Source: Prosthecobacter sp.
Lineage (GTDB): Bacteria > Verrucomicrobiota > Verrucomicrobiia > Verrucomicrobiales > Verrucomicrobiaceae
Length of the DNA stretch: 64,000 bases
NCBI RefSeq assembly: GCF_029946185.1
Contig: NZ_JAQSEA010000010.1
Coordinates: 1 to 64,000, forward strand
Direction of reading: 5' to 3'
How positions within the stretch are numbered: the first letter of the stretch is position 1; every line of letters begins with the position of its first letter. This document shows, piece after piece, positions 54,472 through 63,664 of this stretch. Below the pieces are notes generated by a model. It saw only the letters and a list, made by a program, of their open reading frames with translations, did no database searches and was not told the DNA's origin. The position numbers were made by a program, and so were the translations under genes.

Positions 54472-55824
54472 ATGAATCCCGGCATGACGGATCAAGCTCA
54501 GCTTTCCACGGCCTGGTTGAGACAGGCTTGCCACACGCGGCGCAAAGTGAACGTCGGCTGGTGGCTGGCACGGGCAATGCCTCTGCTGGTGGTGGCGGGT
54601 GTGCTCGGATTTGCCGTGATTTTTGTACTGCGCTCACGTGGCATGGAGCTGGGGTGGAGCCAGGTCTGGCCATGGGTGGCGTCTGTCTTTGCAGCTTTAA
54701 TGCTCACAGGCTGGCTGCTGGCGCGGCGGCAGTTTATTAGCTCGTCGCAGGCCTTGGTGCGGTTGGAGTCAGAGCTCCAGCTTCACAATGCGCTGACCAC
54801 CGCTGCCGCCAGCCGAGGTGTCTGGCCGGCATTGGTCGCAAAGGTGGACGATGGCTGGCGCTGGCGCTGGCGGGCCGTGGGCGGCCCTGTCATTTCATTC
54901 GCTGCCAGCCTTGCTCTGGCGGTCTGGCTGCCGGTGGCGCAGGACGTTGAAGCCAAGGGGCCGACGGTGGAGCCGCAGGCCTGGGCGCAGATGGAAGACT
55001 GGCTGGAGAAGCTGAAGGAAGACAAGATCGTCACTGAAGAGGAAAAGGAAGAGCAGCTGGCAAAGATCGCCGAACTGCGCAATCAGCCGCCGGAAAAGTG
55101 GTTCAGCCATGAGAGCCTCAACGCAGGAGACACGCTCAAGGAGCAACTGCAGCGTGACATCAAACAAATGGCGCAAAATCTGAGCACGGCGGAGCGCAGC
55201 CTCAATGCACTGAAAAATTATGCCGATCAGCTTTCCGTGGAAGCCAAGGAGCAGCTGCTCAAAGACTTTGATCAGGCGCTGGCGGACATGAAGTCGAGCG
55301 CACTGGAGCTTGATCCTGAGCTGCTGAAGTCGATTGCGGCCCTCGATCCGAAGAATCTGAAAGGTCTGACGCAAGAGCAGATGAAACAGCTAAGCGAGTC
55401 GATGAAGAAAAAGGCCGGAAGCTGCAATGGCATGTGCAAAAATCCCGGCTTTCTCGGCGATGGCGAAGGCGAGGATGATGAGCTGGCAGACCTGCTGAAA
55501 AAGAATGGCCAGGGTCAAGGTGATGGAGAAGGCCCCGGCAATGGCGGAATCACGCGCGGACCGGGGACGGCACCGCTGACGCTGTCCGATGAAGAGAATA
55601 ATTTCGGCACCAACAAGAACGAGGCGGTGTCGAACACCGATCTGTCGCGCGCTCAGGTGGGCGACATGCTGGCGCTGCAAAATGGCAGGCATGGCGTGGA
55701 CAAATCCGCCAAAGGCCCCCAGGCCGCCGGTGTGGTGCAAGACGCCGGACAAGGTGGCGAGCAGGTCTGGCGCGAGTCCTTGACGCCAGAAGAGAAGGCC
55801 GTGCTGAAGCGCGTGTTTCGCTGA
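54472..55824 (+). CDS. Membrane-anchored coiled-coil protein at the head of the MoxR/ABC cluster
   Basis: A 450-residue protein. Three membrane helices lie within residues 30-165 (LLVVAGVLGFAVIFVL, VWPWVASVFAALMLTGWLL, VISFAASLALAVWLPVA). A long Glu/Lys/Gln-rich coiled coil follows (170-320, MEDWLEKLKEDKIVTEEEKEEQL), then a Gly-rich, low-complexity segment (NGQGQGDGEGPGNGGITRGPG) and a charged end. I do not recognise a family. Its start is 6 bases after recD2 but the function should be with the MoxR cluster that follows 102 bases on. Candidate scaffold. Confidence 0.6.
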   Translation: MNPGMTDQAQLSTAWLRQACHTRRKVNVGWWLARAMPLLVVAGVLGFAVIFVLRSRGMELGWSQVWPWVASVFAALMLTGWLLARRQFISSSQALVRLESELQLHNALTTAAASRGVWPALVAKVDDGWRWRWRAVGGPVISFAASLALAVWLPVAQDVEAKGPTVEPQAWAQMEDWLEKLKEDKIVTEEEKEEQLAKIAELRNQPPEKWFSHESLNAGDTLKEQLQRDIKQMAQNLSTAERSLNALKNYADQLSVEAKEQLLKDFDQALADMKSSALELDPELLKSIAALDPKNLKGLTQEQMKQLSESMKKKAGSCNGMCKNPGFLGDGEGEDDELADLLKKNGQGQGDGEGPGNGGITRGPGTAPLTLSDEENNFGTNKNEAVSNTDLSRAQVGDMLALQNGRHGVDKSAKGPQAAGVVQDAGQGGEQVWRESLTPEEKAVLKRVFR

Positions 55825-55926
55825 GCTGCGGGTCATTCGCTGACGTGTATGGCATCGTTTGTGAAATGTGTGTGAACTGCGGTTTTCAACTCGACTCATG
55901 CGTTGGTTCTTGTTTTAGTCGGATGA

Positions 55927-56943
55927 ATGACAGACGCCTACGCTTCAGACTCAGAAATCCAGTCGGCATCCCTACCTGTTGATGCCCTGCGCCGCGCCTT
56001 GAACGAGGTGCTGTTTGGACAGAGTGAACTCATCGAGCTGATGCTTTGCGGCGTCATCGCACGTGGGCATGTGCTGCTCGAAGGCCTGCCGGGCTTGGGA
56101 AAAACCGAACTGGTGAAAGGGCTCTCAAAGGCGCTGAACCTCACCACGCGCCGCGTGCAGTTCACACCGGACCTGCTGCCGGGAGACATCACGGGGAATC
56201 CGGTGCTGCAGGAGGTGGATGGCAAACGCGAGTTCGTCTTTCAACCTGGGCCGGTATTTACGAATCTGCTGCTCGCAGATGAAATCAACCGCGCCTCTCC
56301 CAAGACGCAGTCCGCATTGCTTGAAGCCATGCAAGAGCGCCGCGTGACGGTGCTCGGGCAGACGCACGTGCTGCCAGATCCGTTCTTCGTGCTCGCCACG
56401 CAGAACCCCATCGAACTCGAAGGCACCTACCCGCTGCCGGAGGCGCAGGTGGACCGCTTTTTGTTCAAGCTGGAGGTGCTGCGCAATTCGGCCGCGACGC
56501 TCGCGAAGATCGTGACCCAGCGCGAACTCGGCGTAGAGCCGCAGGTGGCCTCGGTCGTCACTCGCGAGGCGTTTGCGCAGATCCAGGCGACGGCGCGGCG
56601 CATCTTCCTGCCTGAGATCGTCGCAGACTACATTGCGCGCATTGTGGATGCCACGCATCCCGGCCAGTCCCAGGCATCGCAGGGTGTGCGCTTCGGGGCC
56701 AGTCCGCGCGCCGCGCTGAGTCTGGCGGCGGCGTCCAAGGCGCGCGCGCTGATGAACGGCAGGCCCAATGCGAGCTTTGAAGACGTGCAGGCGCTGGCCC
56801 TCCCTGTGCTCAATCACCGTGTGCTGCTGGACTACACCGCACGCATGGATGGCAAAACGAGTGTCGGCGTGGTGCGTGCCATCCTGGCGGAAGTGCCGGT
56901 GCAAAATCTCGCCACACCCCGCACCCTGAAGGAGGCGGCATGA
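55927..56943 (+). CDS. MoxR-family AAA+ ATPase
   Basis: A 338-residue chaperone-type AAA+ protein: Walker A GLPGLGKTELVK, the glycine of LLPGDITGNPVLQ, Walker B LLLADEINRASPKTQ, sensor 1 LATQNPIELEGTYPLPEAQVDRF and a C-terminal lid. MoxR proteins usually act with a VWA protein to insert metals or mature enzymes. Here a VWA/BatA-type gene and a DUF58 gene occur in the same cluster, as typical. It overlaps the next gene by four bases. Confidence 0.93.
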   Translation: MTDAYASDSEIQSASLPVDALRRALNEVLFGQSELIELMLCGVIARGHVLLEGLPGLGKTELVKGLSKALNLTTRRVQFTPDLLPGDITGNPVLQEVDGKREFVFQPGPVFTNLLLADEINRASPKTQSALLEAMQERRVTVLGQTHVLPDPFFVLATQNPIELEGTYPLPEAQVDRFLFKLEVLRNSAATLAKIVTQRELGVEPQVASVVTREAFAQIQATARRIFLPEIVADYIARIVDATHPGQSQASQGVRFGASPRAALSLAAASKARALMNGRPNASFEDVQALALPVLNHRVLLDYTARMDGKTSVGVVRAILAEVPVQNLATPRTLKEAA

Positions 56944-58733
56944 AGCCTTTTCACCGCCTGCTGCTAAGTGTACTGCTGCTAGGGGCCACGGCGGCACACG
57001 CGCAGAAAAACATCGCCAATGAGGAGCTGGATCCGCTCTCAGGCACTCGCGTGCAGGTTCGCAGCGTGTTTGATCCGCTGCCTCCCTCGGGATATGCGCC
57101 GATGCGCATTGTGGCCACGAACGGCACCGGTCGGAATGCGCGCTGGGGCTTTGATTTCCATTCGCAGACCCAGTACTACCGGCAGCAAAACGAGCACGAC
57201 AGCAGCTTTGCGCTGGATGTGCCGGGACGCTCCACGCAGTCGGCGTTGTTCATGGTGCCGCTGGCCGTGGATTATGACGACAGCAGCAGGGGCAACAACA
57301 GCCATGCGCTACGTGTGGATTTTTCAGGCACGGGATTTGAGGTGTCGCCTAAAACTGACCACGATAACCGCAGCACCGGATTTCCGGCGTTAGCGCTCAG
57401 CGAGACGCTGGCTGAGCTCAGCATCTCCAAGCTTAATCACGAGCTGGAGGCGAAGCTGCGTTCAGGCGGCGGCAGACATTATGGTGGGAGCACCGTGTTT
57501 GGCAGCCGGTTTGAGCCGGCGGATCTGCCGGAGTCATGGCTCGGCTACAGCGGGTTTGATTTCGTGCTCCTGAGCAGCACGGACTGGCAGAAGCTGAAAC
57601 CGGCGGTGAAGCGTGCGCTGCTGGAATGGGTGAGGATGGGGGGTAAACTGAACGTGTATGCGACTGCTGGAACCACGGCAGATTCACTGGGACTGCCCGA
57701 TGGGTCGGATGCGGCCAAGGAGAGGGTGTCGCTGGGAAAAATCACGGTGTTGAGCTGGGATGGAAAAACACTGTCAGCAGGCCCGACGGTGAACCACTAC
57801 TGGGGTCAGACCCAACGGGTGAACAGTCTTACCGAGGAGCATGCCACCTTGGGTGCCTGGTCGCTGCAGGGACTGCTGGGCACACGCAGCTTTGCATCCT
57901 GGCAGGTGATTGTCTTTCTGGTCGTCTTTGGCCTGCTGGTGGGGCCTGTGAATCTGTTCGTGCTGGCTCCGGCAGGCAAGCGGCACAAGCTCTTCATCAC
58001 CACGCCTCTGCTGTCCATCGGTGCCAGTTTGATCATGGTGGTGCTGATTCTGGTGCAGGACGGCACCGGCGGCGTGGGGCGGCGCTTTGTTACCATCAAT
58101 CTCGAACCCGGCGAAGCGGCAGCGTATGTGACGCAGGAGCAAATCAGCCGCACCGGCGTGCTGCTGGGCGCAGGTTTTGAGATGAAGCAGCCCGTGCTGA
58201 TCGAGCCGCTGGTGATGCCGGACACGCCGTGGGCGAAACTAAAAAAAACCTCCACCGCGCAGTCCGCAAATCTGACGCAGGACGGCCGCGAACGGCGCGG
58301 CAATTTCTTCCAAAGCCGTGCGGAGCAGGGGCAGGTGCTGCGGGCAGCCGTCTCGACGCGCGCACGCCTGGAACTCAAGGCCGCCGCACCTGATGCCGCG
58401 CCGACATTGATCTCAGCACTCGGTTTCACGGTGGATGAACTGTTTTACACAGATGCTGAGGGCGCTCAGTGGCGGCTCGAAAAGCCGCTGAGCACCGGCC
58501 AGAGTGCGACGCTAGTCAAAACAGATGACAGCGCCCAACGGTTGTGGTGGGAGGCAGCAGTCAATCCCGCCGTGGACTCGCTGCGAAATTCGCTCTACAA
58601 CACGACGATGCACCGTCGCGCGTTCTTCGTCGCGAAGGCCCGGCAGGCTCCGGATTTCACTCTCGATACCCTGTCCTCCATTCGCTGGGAGGATGATCGC
58701 ATCGTAGTCTTCGGCCCGGTGACACAGCCCTGA
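56940..58733 (+). CDS. Exported membrane protein of unknown function (MoxR cluster)
   Basis: A 597-residue protein with a signal peptide (MKPFHRLLLSVLLLGATAAHA), an extracytoplasmic beta-rich region (residues 25-310), then two adjacent helices (WQVIVFLVVFGLLVGPVNLFVLAP and LFITTPLLSIGASLIMVVLIL). A further extracytoplasmic or cytoplasmic C-terminal region covers 370-597. The helix pair with its charged PAGKRHKL loop recalls membrane components of gliding- or MoxR-type operons. It starts inside the moxR stop codon, so the two are translationally coupled. No family recognised. Confidence 0.6.
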   Translation: MKPFHRLLLSVLLLGATAAHAQKNIANEELDPLSGTRVQVRSVFDPLPPSGYAPMRIVATNGTGRNARWGFDFHSQTQYYRQQNEHDSSFALDVPGRSTQSALFMVPLAVDYDDSSRGNNSHALRVDFSGTGFEVSPKTDHDNRSTGFPALALSETLAELSISKLNHELEAKLRSGGGRHYGGSTVFGSRFEPADLPESWLGYSGFDFVLLSSTDWQKLKPAVKRALLEWVRMGGKLNVYATAGTTADSLGLPDGSDAAKERVSLGKITVLSWDGKTLSAGPTVNHYWGQTQRVNSLTEEHATLGAWSLQGLLGTRSFASWQVIVFLVVFGLLVGPVNLFVLAPAGKRHKLFITTPLLSIGASLIMVVLILVQDGTGGVGRRFVTINLEPGEAAAYVTQEQISRTGVLLGAGFEMKQPVLIEPLVMPDTPWAKLKKTSTAQSANLTQDGRERRGNFFQSRAEQGQVLRAAVSTRARLELKAAAPDAAPTLISALGFTVDELFYTDAEGAQWRLEKPLSTGQSATLVKTDDSAQRLWWEAAVNPAVDSLRNSLYNTTMHRRAFFVAKARQAPDFTLDTLSSIRWEDDRIVVFGPVTQP

Positions 58734-58753
58734 ACTCCGCATCTTCGATCTTC

Positions 58754-59806
58754 ATGTCATCGTCTGTTTCGACTTCCGCACATGTTCCTGAAATGGACCG
58801 CACCAAGCCTGCGGTCGTGGTGGAGGATCTGCATCGCACCTTTGGGGCGCTGAAAGCCGTGGATGGTGTCTCCTTCCACATTGATCACGGGCGGGTGGTT
58901 GGCTTCGTCGGTGCGAACGGTGCGGGCAAAACCACCACCATGCGCATCATGGCCACGCTTGATTCCCCCGGCAGCGGCAAGGTCAGCATGGGTGGTCACA
59001 ACGTCGTGCATCATCCAGCCAAGGTGCGCCGTCTGCTGGGCTGGATGCCGGACAGCTTCGGTACCTATGAGCACATGACCGTGCTCGAATATCTCGACTT
59101 CTATGCGCGTGCCCTTGGTTTCAAAGGCGCGGACCGTCTCCGTCGCATCCAGGAGGTGATGGATTTCACCGATCTCACGCCGCTGGCCGATCGCATGAGC
59201 AACAAGATGTCCAAAGGCCAGACGCAGCGTCTCTGTCTGGGCCGCGCGTTGCTGCATGATCCGCAGATCCTCATCCTCGATGAACCGGCGGCGGGTCTCG
59301 ATCCAAAGGCGCGCGTCGAGCTGAAAAACCTCATTCGCATTCTGGCGCAGGAAGGCAAAACCATCCTCATCAGTTCGCACATCCTCAGCGAGCTCGGGGA
59401 GATGTGTGACAGCCTGCTCTTCATCGACAAAGGCCGCATCGTTCATCATGGCGACGCCGAAAGCATGATGCGCGGCACCGAGACCGCCGGCGAGACACTC
59501 GTGCATGTGCAGATTGCCGGTGAACCCGCCAAGCTCATCGAATGGGCACTCACCGCGCCCCTGATCAAGATCGAAGAAGAAACCAAGCGCGGCGCACGCC
59601 TGCGCATTCAGGCTTCCGATGATGACACCCTGGCAGGTGTGCTGCGCCGCATGATCCAAGATGGCCTGCCCGTGCTCGACTACCACCGCGAGGAGCGCCG
59701 GCTCGAAGATGCGTTCATCGACATGCTCGGTCAGATTGACAACAACACGTTCAAAGCGCAGCCGCAGGGAGGGCTACCGCAAAAAAACGCAGAAGACGCA
59801 AAATGA
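58754..59806 (+). CDS. ABC transporter ATP-binding protein
   Basis: A 350-residue ATPase subunit of an ABC-2-type system: Walker A GANGAGKTTTM, Q-loop around GWMPDS (degenerate), signature MSKGQTQRL, Walker B ILILDEPAAGLD, switch His in ISSHILSE. A C-terminal extension after residue 240 (HVQIAGEPAKLIEWAL, RMIQDGLPVLDYHREE) resembles the regulatory domain of multidrug and Nod-type exporters. It feeds the two permease genes that follow. Substrate unknown. Confidence 0.93.
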   Translation: MSSSVSTSAHVPEMDRTKPAVVVEDLHRTFGALKAVDGVSFHIDHGRVVGFVGANGAGKTTTMRIMATLDSPGSGKVSMGGHNVVHHPAKVRRLLGWMPDSFGTYEHMTVLEYLDFYARALGFKGADRLRRIQEVMDFTDLTPLADRMSNKMSKGQTQRLCLGRALLHDPQILILDEPAAGLDPKARVELKNLIRILAQEGKTILISSHILSELGEMCDSLLFIDKGRIVHHGDAESMMRGTETAGETLVHVQIAGEPAKLIEWALTAPLIKIEEETKRGARLRIQASDDDTLAGVLRRMIQDGLPVLDYHREERRLEDAFIDMLGQIDNNTFKAQPQGGLPQKNAEDAK

Positions 59807-59867
59807 TGAACCCAAAGTTGAATCACTTTTTTGCGGTTTTTTGCGCCTCTTTGCGGCCATCCCAATC

Positions 59868-61313
59868 ATGAGTGCCGCCCTCTCCATCTCCGACTTTTCG
59901 GACCGCCTCTCACCGATGGTGGTGAAGGAGCTGCGGCAGGGGCTGCGCACGCGGCTGTTCGGCGGCGTGCTGCTCACGCTGCATCTGATGCTGGTGCTGC
60001 TCACGCTTCTGAGCGGCGGCGCGGAAAATGCCGACGTCGTAAGCGGATGGTTTGACGGCATCATCACCCTCGTGCTGTGCATCATCATGCCGCTGCGCGG
60101 ATTCTCCGCTGTGGCAGATGAGTTGAAGTCCGGCACGCTGGACATGCTGGCGCTCACCCGCCTTTCAGCCGGGCGCATCATCTTTGGCAAATGGGCCGCC
60201 ATCGCCTCGCAGTCGTTGCTGCTCATGCTCAGCATCCTGCCCTATGTCGTGGCACGTTTCGTGTTTGGCGGGTTGGATCTGTTTGGCGAGATTGCGGCGT
60301 TATTTTACAAATGGCTGGCCGGCGTGGTGATTGCGGCGGTGATCGTCGCTCTTTCCACCCAGCGCCAGTTCTGGCTGCGGGCCGTGGTTGTGTTCCTGCC
60401 GCTGCTGATCGGCGGCTGTGGCGCGGCTTCCTTCCTGATGGTGTCACGCATGGGCGGCGGGATGCCTCCGGGCTCGGTGTTCTCTTTCTTCACCAAGTCC
60501 GGCGGGGGTAGTTCCGCCCTGCTGGTGGTGGGGATGGCGGCGTGGGTGATTTTTTTCTCTCTCAGTCTGGCGGCCACGCGCATCGCGCCGACCGCTTCAC
60601 TCCTGAGCGTGGTCAAACGCTCCGTGCATCTGATCATGATCCTGTCATTGATGCTGCTGGGCTGGCTGACCGATTCGGGCGCAGCCATGGCGATGACCTC
60701 TTCATCGATGCTTCCTCTGATCATGATTGATGCCCTGACTGAGCGCGTGAATGAAGTGCCCTCGGTGTATGCTGCATTTTACCAGCGTGGGCGGTTGGGC
60801 CGGGTGGCGCTATGGCTGCTGGCTCCAGGTTGGGTCACGGGTTTTGTTTACACCGTGGTGCTGATGGGCTTGGTGGCATTGCAGACGGGGTGGGTCTTCA
60901 GTGGGCCGGAAACGCAGCTCGTCGTCGTGAGCGCTGCCGGGACGTGGATGATCGCGGCTTGGGTGCAGCTTTTTTCCACACGCAAATCGCGCGATCTGCT
61001 GCCGCCCTTCATCATTTTCTGGCTGCTCGTGAACGTCCTCATCGCGACCCTTGGCAGCCTCTTGATGATTCCATTGGCCATGAAGAGCACCACGGTCTGG
61101 CTCACCTGCGCGCTTCCCCAGTTTATGCCGAGAGGTTATGCGATGGCGCAGGCAGGAGACAAGGCTGCGCTGCTCAATCTCGGCATGCTCAGCGCCTGCA
61201 TCTGGCCTGCGGTGCTGCTGATCGCCGCAGTCTTTGCCTGGCGGCGTGTGCGCGCTGCGCGGCAGGAAGGCTGGCGCATGACTCACGGCGACAGAGGAGG
61301 CACCACAGTCTGA
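59868..61313 (+). CDS. ABC-2-type permease, copy 1
   Basis: A 481-residue protein starting at 59868 (MSAALSISDFSDRLSPMVVKELRQGLRTRLF). About twelve helices. It is a paralogue of the next protein: shared FSDR-SP-VVKELRQGLRTR, ADELKSGTLDMLALT/HTEATDGTLDMLTLT and IFGKW/LYGKW. Two unlike permeases in tandem usually form a heterodimer around one ATPase. An upstream extension of 69 in-frame codons was not accepted. Confidence 0.85.
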   Translation: MSAALSISDFSDRLSPMVVKELRQGLRTRLFGGVLLTLHLMLVLLTLLSGGAENADVVSGWFDGIITLVLCIIMPLRGFSAVADELKSGTLDMLALTRLSAGRIIFGKWAAIASQSLLLMLSILPYVVARFVFGGLDLFGEIAALFYKWLAGVVIAAVIVALSTQRQFWLRAVVVFLPLLIGGCGAASFLMVSRMGGGMPPGSVFSFFTKSGGGSSALLVVGMAAWVIFFSLSLAATRIAPTASLLSVVKRSVHLIMILSLMLLGWLTDSGAAMAMTSSSMLPLIMIDALTERVNEVPSVYAAFYQRGRLGRVALWLLAPGWVTGFVYTVVLMGLVALQTGWVFSGPETQLVVVSAAGTWMIAAWVQLFSTRKSRDLLPPFIIFWLLVNVLIATLGSLLMIPLAMKSTTVWLTCALPQFMPRGYAMAQAGDKAALLNLGMLSACIWPAVLLIAAVFAWRRVRAARQEGWRMTHGDRGGTTV

Positions 61314-61314
61314 C

Positions 61315-62793
61315 ATGAATACCGCTCTGCCCATGCTGCGTGATTTCAGTGATCGCTTCAGCCCGATCGTGGTCAAGGAGCTGCGCCAGGGACTGCGCAC
61401 ACGGTTCTTCACTTCGGCGCTGATCTTATTCCACACTCTCATCATCCTGCTTCTCATCACGGTGACGTTTGGTGCGCCGGTGGAGGCCGTAAACGGCATT
61501 TTCTGGGGGATTGCAGGTTTCATGCTGCTGGCGGTCATGCCGCTGCGTGGCTTTGCCGCCCTGCATACCGAAGCCACTGACGGCACGCTGGACATGCTGA
61601 CGCTGACCTCCATCGCATCGTTTCGGATTCTGTACGGCAAATGGGTGGCGCTCTACAGCCAGGCGCTGCTGGTGGCAGGCTCCATTCTGCCCTACATGGT
61701 CGCACGCTACTTCTTTGGTGGGGTTGAAATCCTGCGGGAGGTCGTGGCGCTGACGATCCTAGTGCTCGGCTCCGGAGTCATCACAGCGGCGCTGCTGGCC
61801 TTTTCTTCGCAGGTGCCGTTGTTGCTGCGCATCTTTCTGGCGCTCTGTGTCGGCGCTGGCGCAGCGCCGCTGGGGTTCTTCACCGCATTCCTTGTTACGG
61901 CTTCGCAGGCAGACTCGATGGTACGCGAATTCTTTGCGCTCGATCTCTGGGCACAGTGCAGCCTCGTCGGCGGCATTCTGGCTCTGGTGGTGTATACCGT
62001 GTACTACTTTCTGGCGCTCGGTGCCTCACGCATTGCTCCGCCTTCGGAGAATCACAGCACGCAGAAACGACTCATCGCATTGGTCGTGCATGGCGCTTTG
62101 ATGGTGACGGGCCTGCTGCTGTGTTTTCTCAGCACGGAACCACGGGTTGCTCTGTGGGCCTATATTCCCCTGATGTTCCTGACGCTCATCGTCTGCATGG
62201 ATGTGCTGACGGAAGAGATGCCGCGCTACCCCACCGCCGTGGCGGTGCTGGCACGGCGTGGGCGTTTTGGCAGGCTGGCAGGCAGGCTGTTGTACCCAGG
62301 CTGGGCTTCCGGCGTGCTTTTCTCCGCCATTTTGTGCATGATGGCGTTGATCATTATTGCGGGCATCACATGGAAGTCTTCGGCAATGGATTGGGATGTC
62401 GGCCCGTTTCCGCACTTGCTCTGCCTCTTCCTGGCCGTTTTCGTACCTGTGATCCTGCGCATCAACCGCACAAACATCTTTGCCAACTGGTGGGTCGTGC
62501 AGCTGTGCTCAGTCTTACTCGGCATCCTGCTGTCGATGTTTTGCCACACCATGAATGCGCGTGATCTGGGGGTTCTCGGCATGGTCTCCCCCATCACCGC
62601 CTTGTTTGGTGTCGAGTGTGTGGACTACAGCAGCCGTGGCGGCATCCTGTTCCTTGGCTGTGTTTTCAGTGCCGTGTGGCTGCTCGCCGCAATGGTGCGT
62701 GCAAAGATGAATTTCAAAACCTACACCCTGCTCGAAAGCGAAGCACTGGAGCAAGCCGGTCAGGAAACCCCTCGCACTCATGACGCTGCTTGA
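61315..62793 (+). CDS. ABC-2-type permease, copy 2
   Basis: A 492-residue protein one base after the first permease's stop. Starts MNTALPMLRDFSDRFSPIVVKELRQGLRTRFF; about twelve helices. Sequence is diverged from copy 1 outside the N-terminal third, suggesting an old duplication. It overlaps the DUF58 gene by 14 bases, placing ABC and DUF58/VWA genes in a single transcript. Confidence 0.85.
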   Translation: MNTALPMLRDFSDRFSPIVVKELRQGLRTRFFTSALILFHTLIILLLITVTFGAPVEAVNGIFWGIAGFMLLAVMPLRGFAALHTEATDGTLDMLTLTSIASFRILYGKWVALYSQALLVAGSILPYMVARYFFGGVEILREVVALTILVLGSGVITAALLAFSSQVPLLLRIFLALCVGAGAAPLGFFTAFLVTASQADSMVREFFALDLWAQCSLVGGILALVVYTVYYFLALGASRIAPPSENHSTQKRLIALVVHGALMVTGLLLCFLSTEPRVALWAYIPLMFLTLIVCMDVLTEEMPRYPTAVAVLARRGRFGRLAGRLLYPGWASGVLFSAILCMMALIIIAGITWKSSAMDWDVGPFPHLLCLFLAVFVPVILRINRTNIFANWWVVQLCSVLLGILLSMFCHTMNARDLGVLGMVSPITALFGVECVDYSSRGGILFLGCVFSAVWLLAAMVRAKMNFKTYTLLESEALEQAGQETPRTHDAA

Positions 62794-63664
62794 TGACGCC
62801 AGCGCACTGCGCACGCTGCACATCCGCGCGCGTGGCTGGGCGCGTGTGCTGAAGCTGCCCTTCCGTCAGCAGCGCTGGCGTGGCCATGCGGGTGAATTCC
62901 TCGGCGGCGGCACCGGCAGCAGTCTCGACTTCCAGGACCATCGCCTCTACCTGCCCGGCGACGATCCACGCCAGATCAACTGGCAGGCCTACGCACGCAC
63001 CGGCACCTACTCGATGAAGCTCTATCGCGAGGAGGTGCGCCCTCTCGTTGATGTGATCCTGGATGTCTCGGCCTCCATGTTTGCCTTCGCCGCCAAAGAG
63101 CAGCGCGCGTTGGAATTGTTTGCCTACACCATCGAGTCGGCGCTGCAGTCGGGTGCCACGCTGCGCTGCTACGCCGTCGCTGGTTCAAAGCATCAACTCT
63201 TGGAGCCGGAGGTCATTCTCAGCGGCCAGTGGCACGCCCGCGTCAGCGCCTTGATCCCCACCCAGGAAACTCCCGTGCTGAATCGTCTCCCGCTGCGTGC
63301 CGGCGCGATGCGCGTCTTCATCAGCGATCTCCTGTTTGCCACGGAGCCGGAAGCCGTTCTCGCCTGCCTCAGCACGCGCGGCGGACGCGGCATCGTCTTC
63401 GCTCCGCAATCTCAGGAGGAGTCCGATCCCGGCTGGGACGGCAACTACGAATTCATCGACCCCGAAACCGGCCTGCCACACGAGCACCGGGTCGAAGCCG
63501 CCCTGCTGCAGCGCTACGAGGCAGCCTATCGCCGCCATTTTGAACTGTGGAAAGCCGCCGCCCAGAAACACGGCATCGCACTCGCCCGTGTGGCGGCGGA
63601 GGCAGACTTTCAAAAAGCACTGCAACTCGAAGGCCTTTCCAGTGGAGCCGTGGAAACCGCATGA
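62780..63664 (+). CDS. DUF58 domain protein
   Basis: A 294-residue protein with the DUF58 signature YLPGDDPRQINWQAYARTGTY and the VWA-like MIDAS-type strand VDVILDVSASMF. DUF58 proteins are encoded with MoxR ATPases and VWA proteins across bacteria and are thought to take part in assembling or regulating envelope complexes. Its gene starts inside the permease gene and is followed by the BatA-like gene with a four-base overlap. Confidence 0.92.
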   Translation: MTLLDDASALRTLHIRARGWARVLKLPFRQQRWRGHAGEFLGGGTGSSLDFQDHRLYLPGDDPRQINWQAYARTGTYSMKLYREEVRPLVDVILDVSASMFAFAAKEQRALELFAYTIESALQSGATLRCYAVAGSKHQLLEPEVILSGQWHARVSALIPTQETPVLNRLPLRAGAMRVFISDLLFATEPEAVLACLSTRGGRGIVFAPQSQEESDPGWDGNYEFIDPETGLPHEHRVEAALLQRYEAAYRRHFELWKAAAQKHGIALARVAAEADFQKALQLEGLSSGAVETA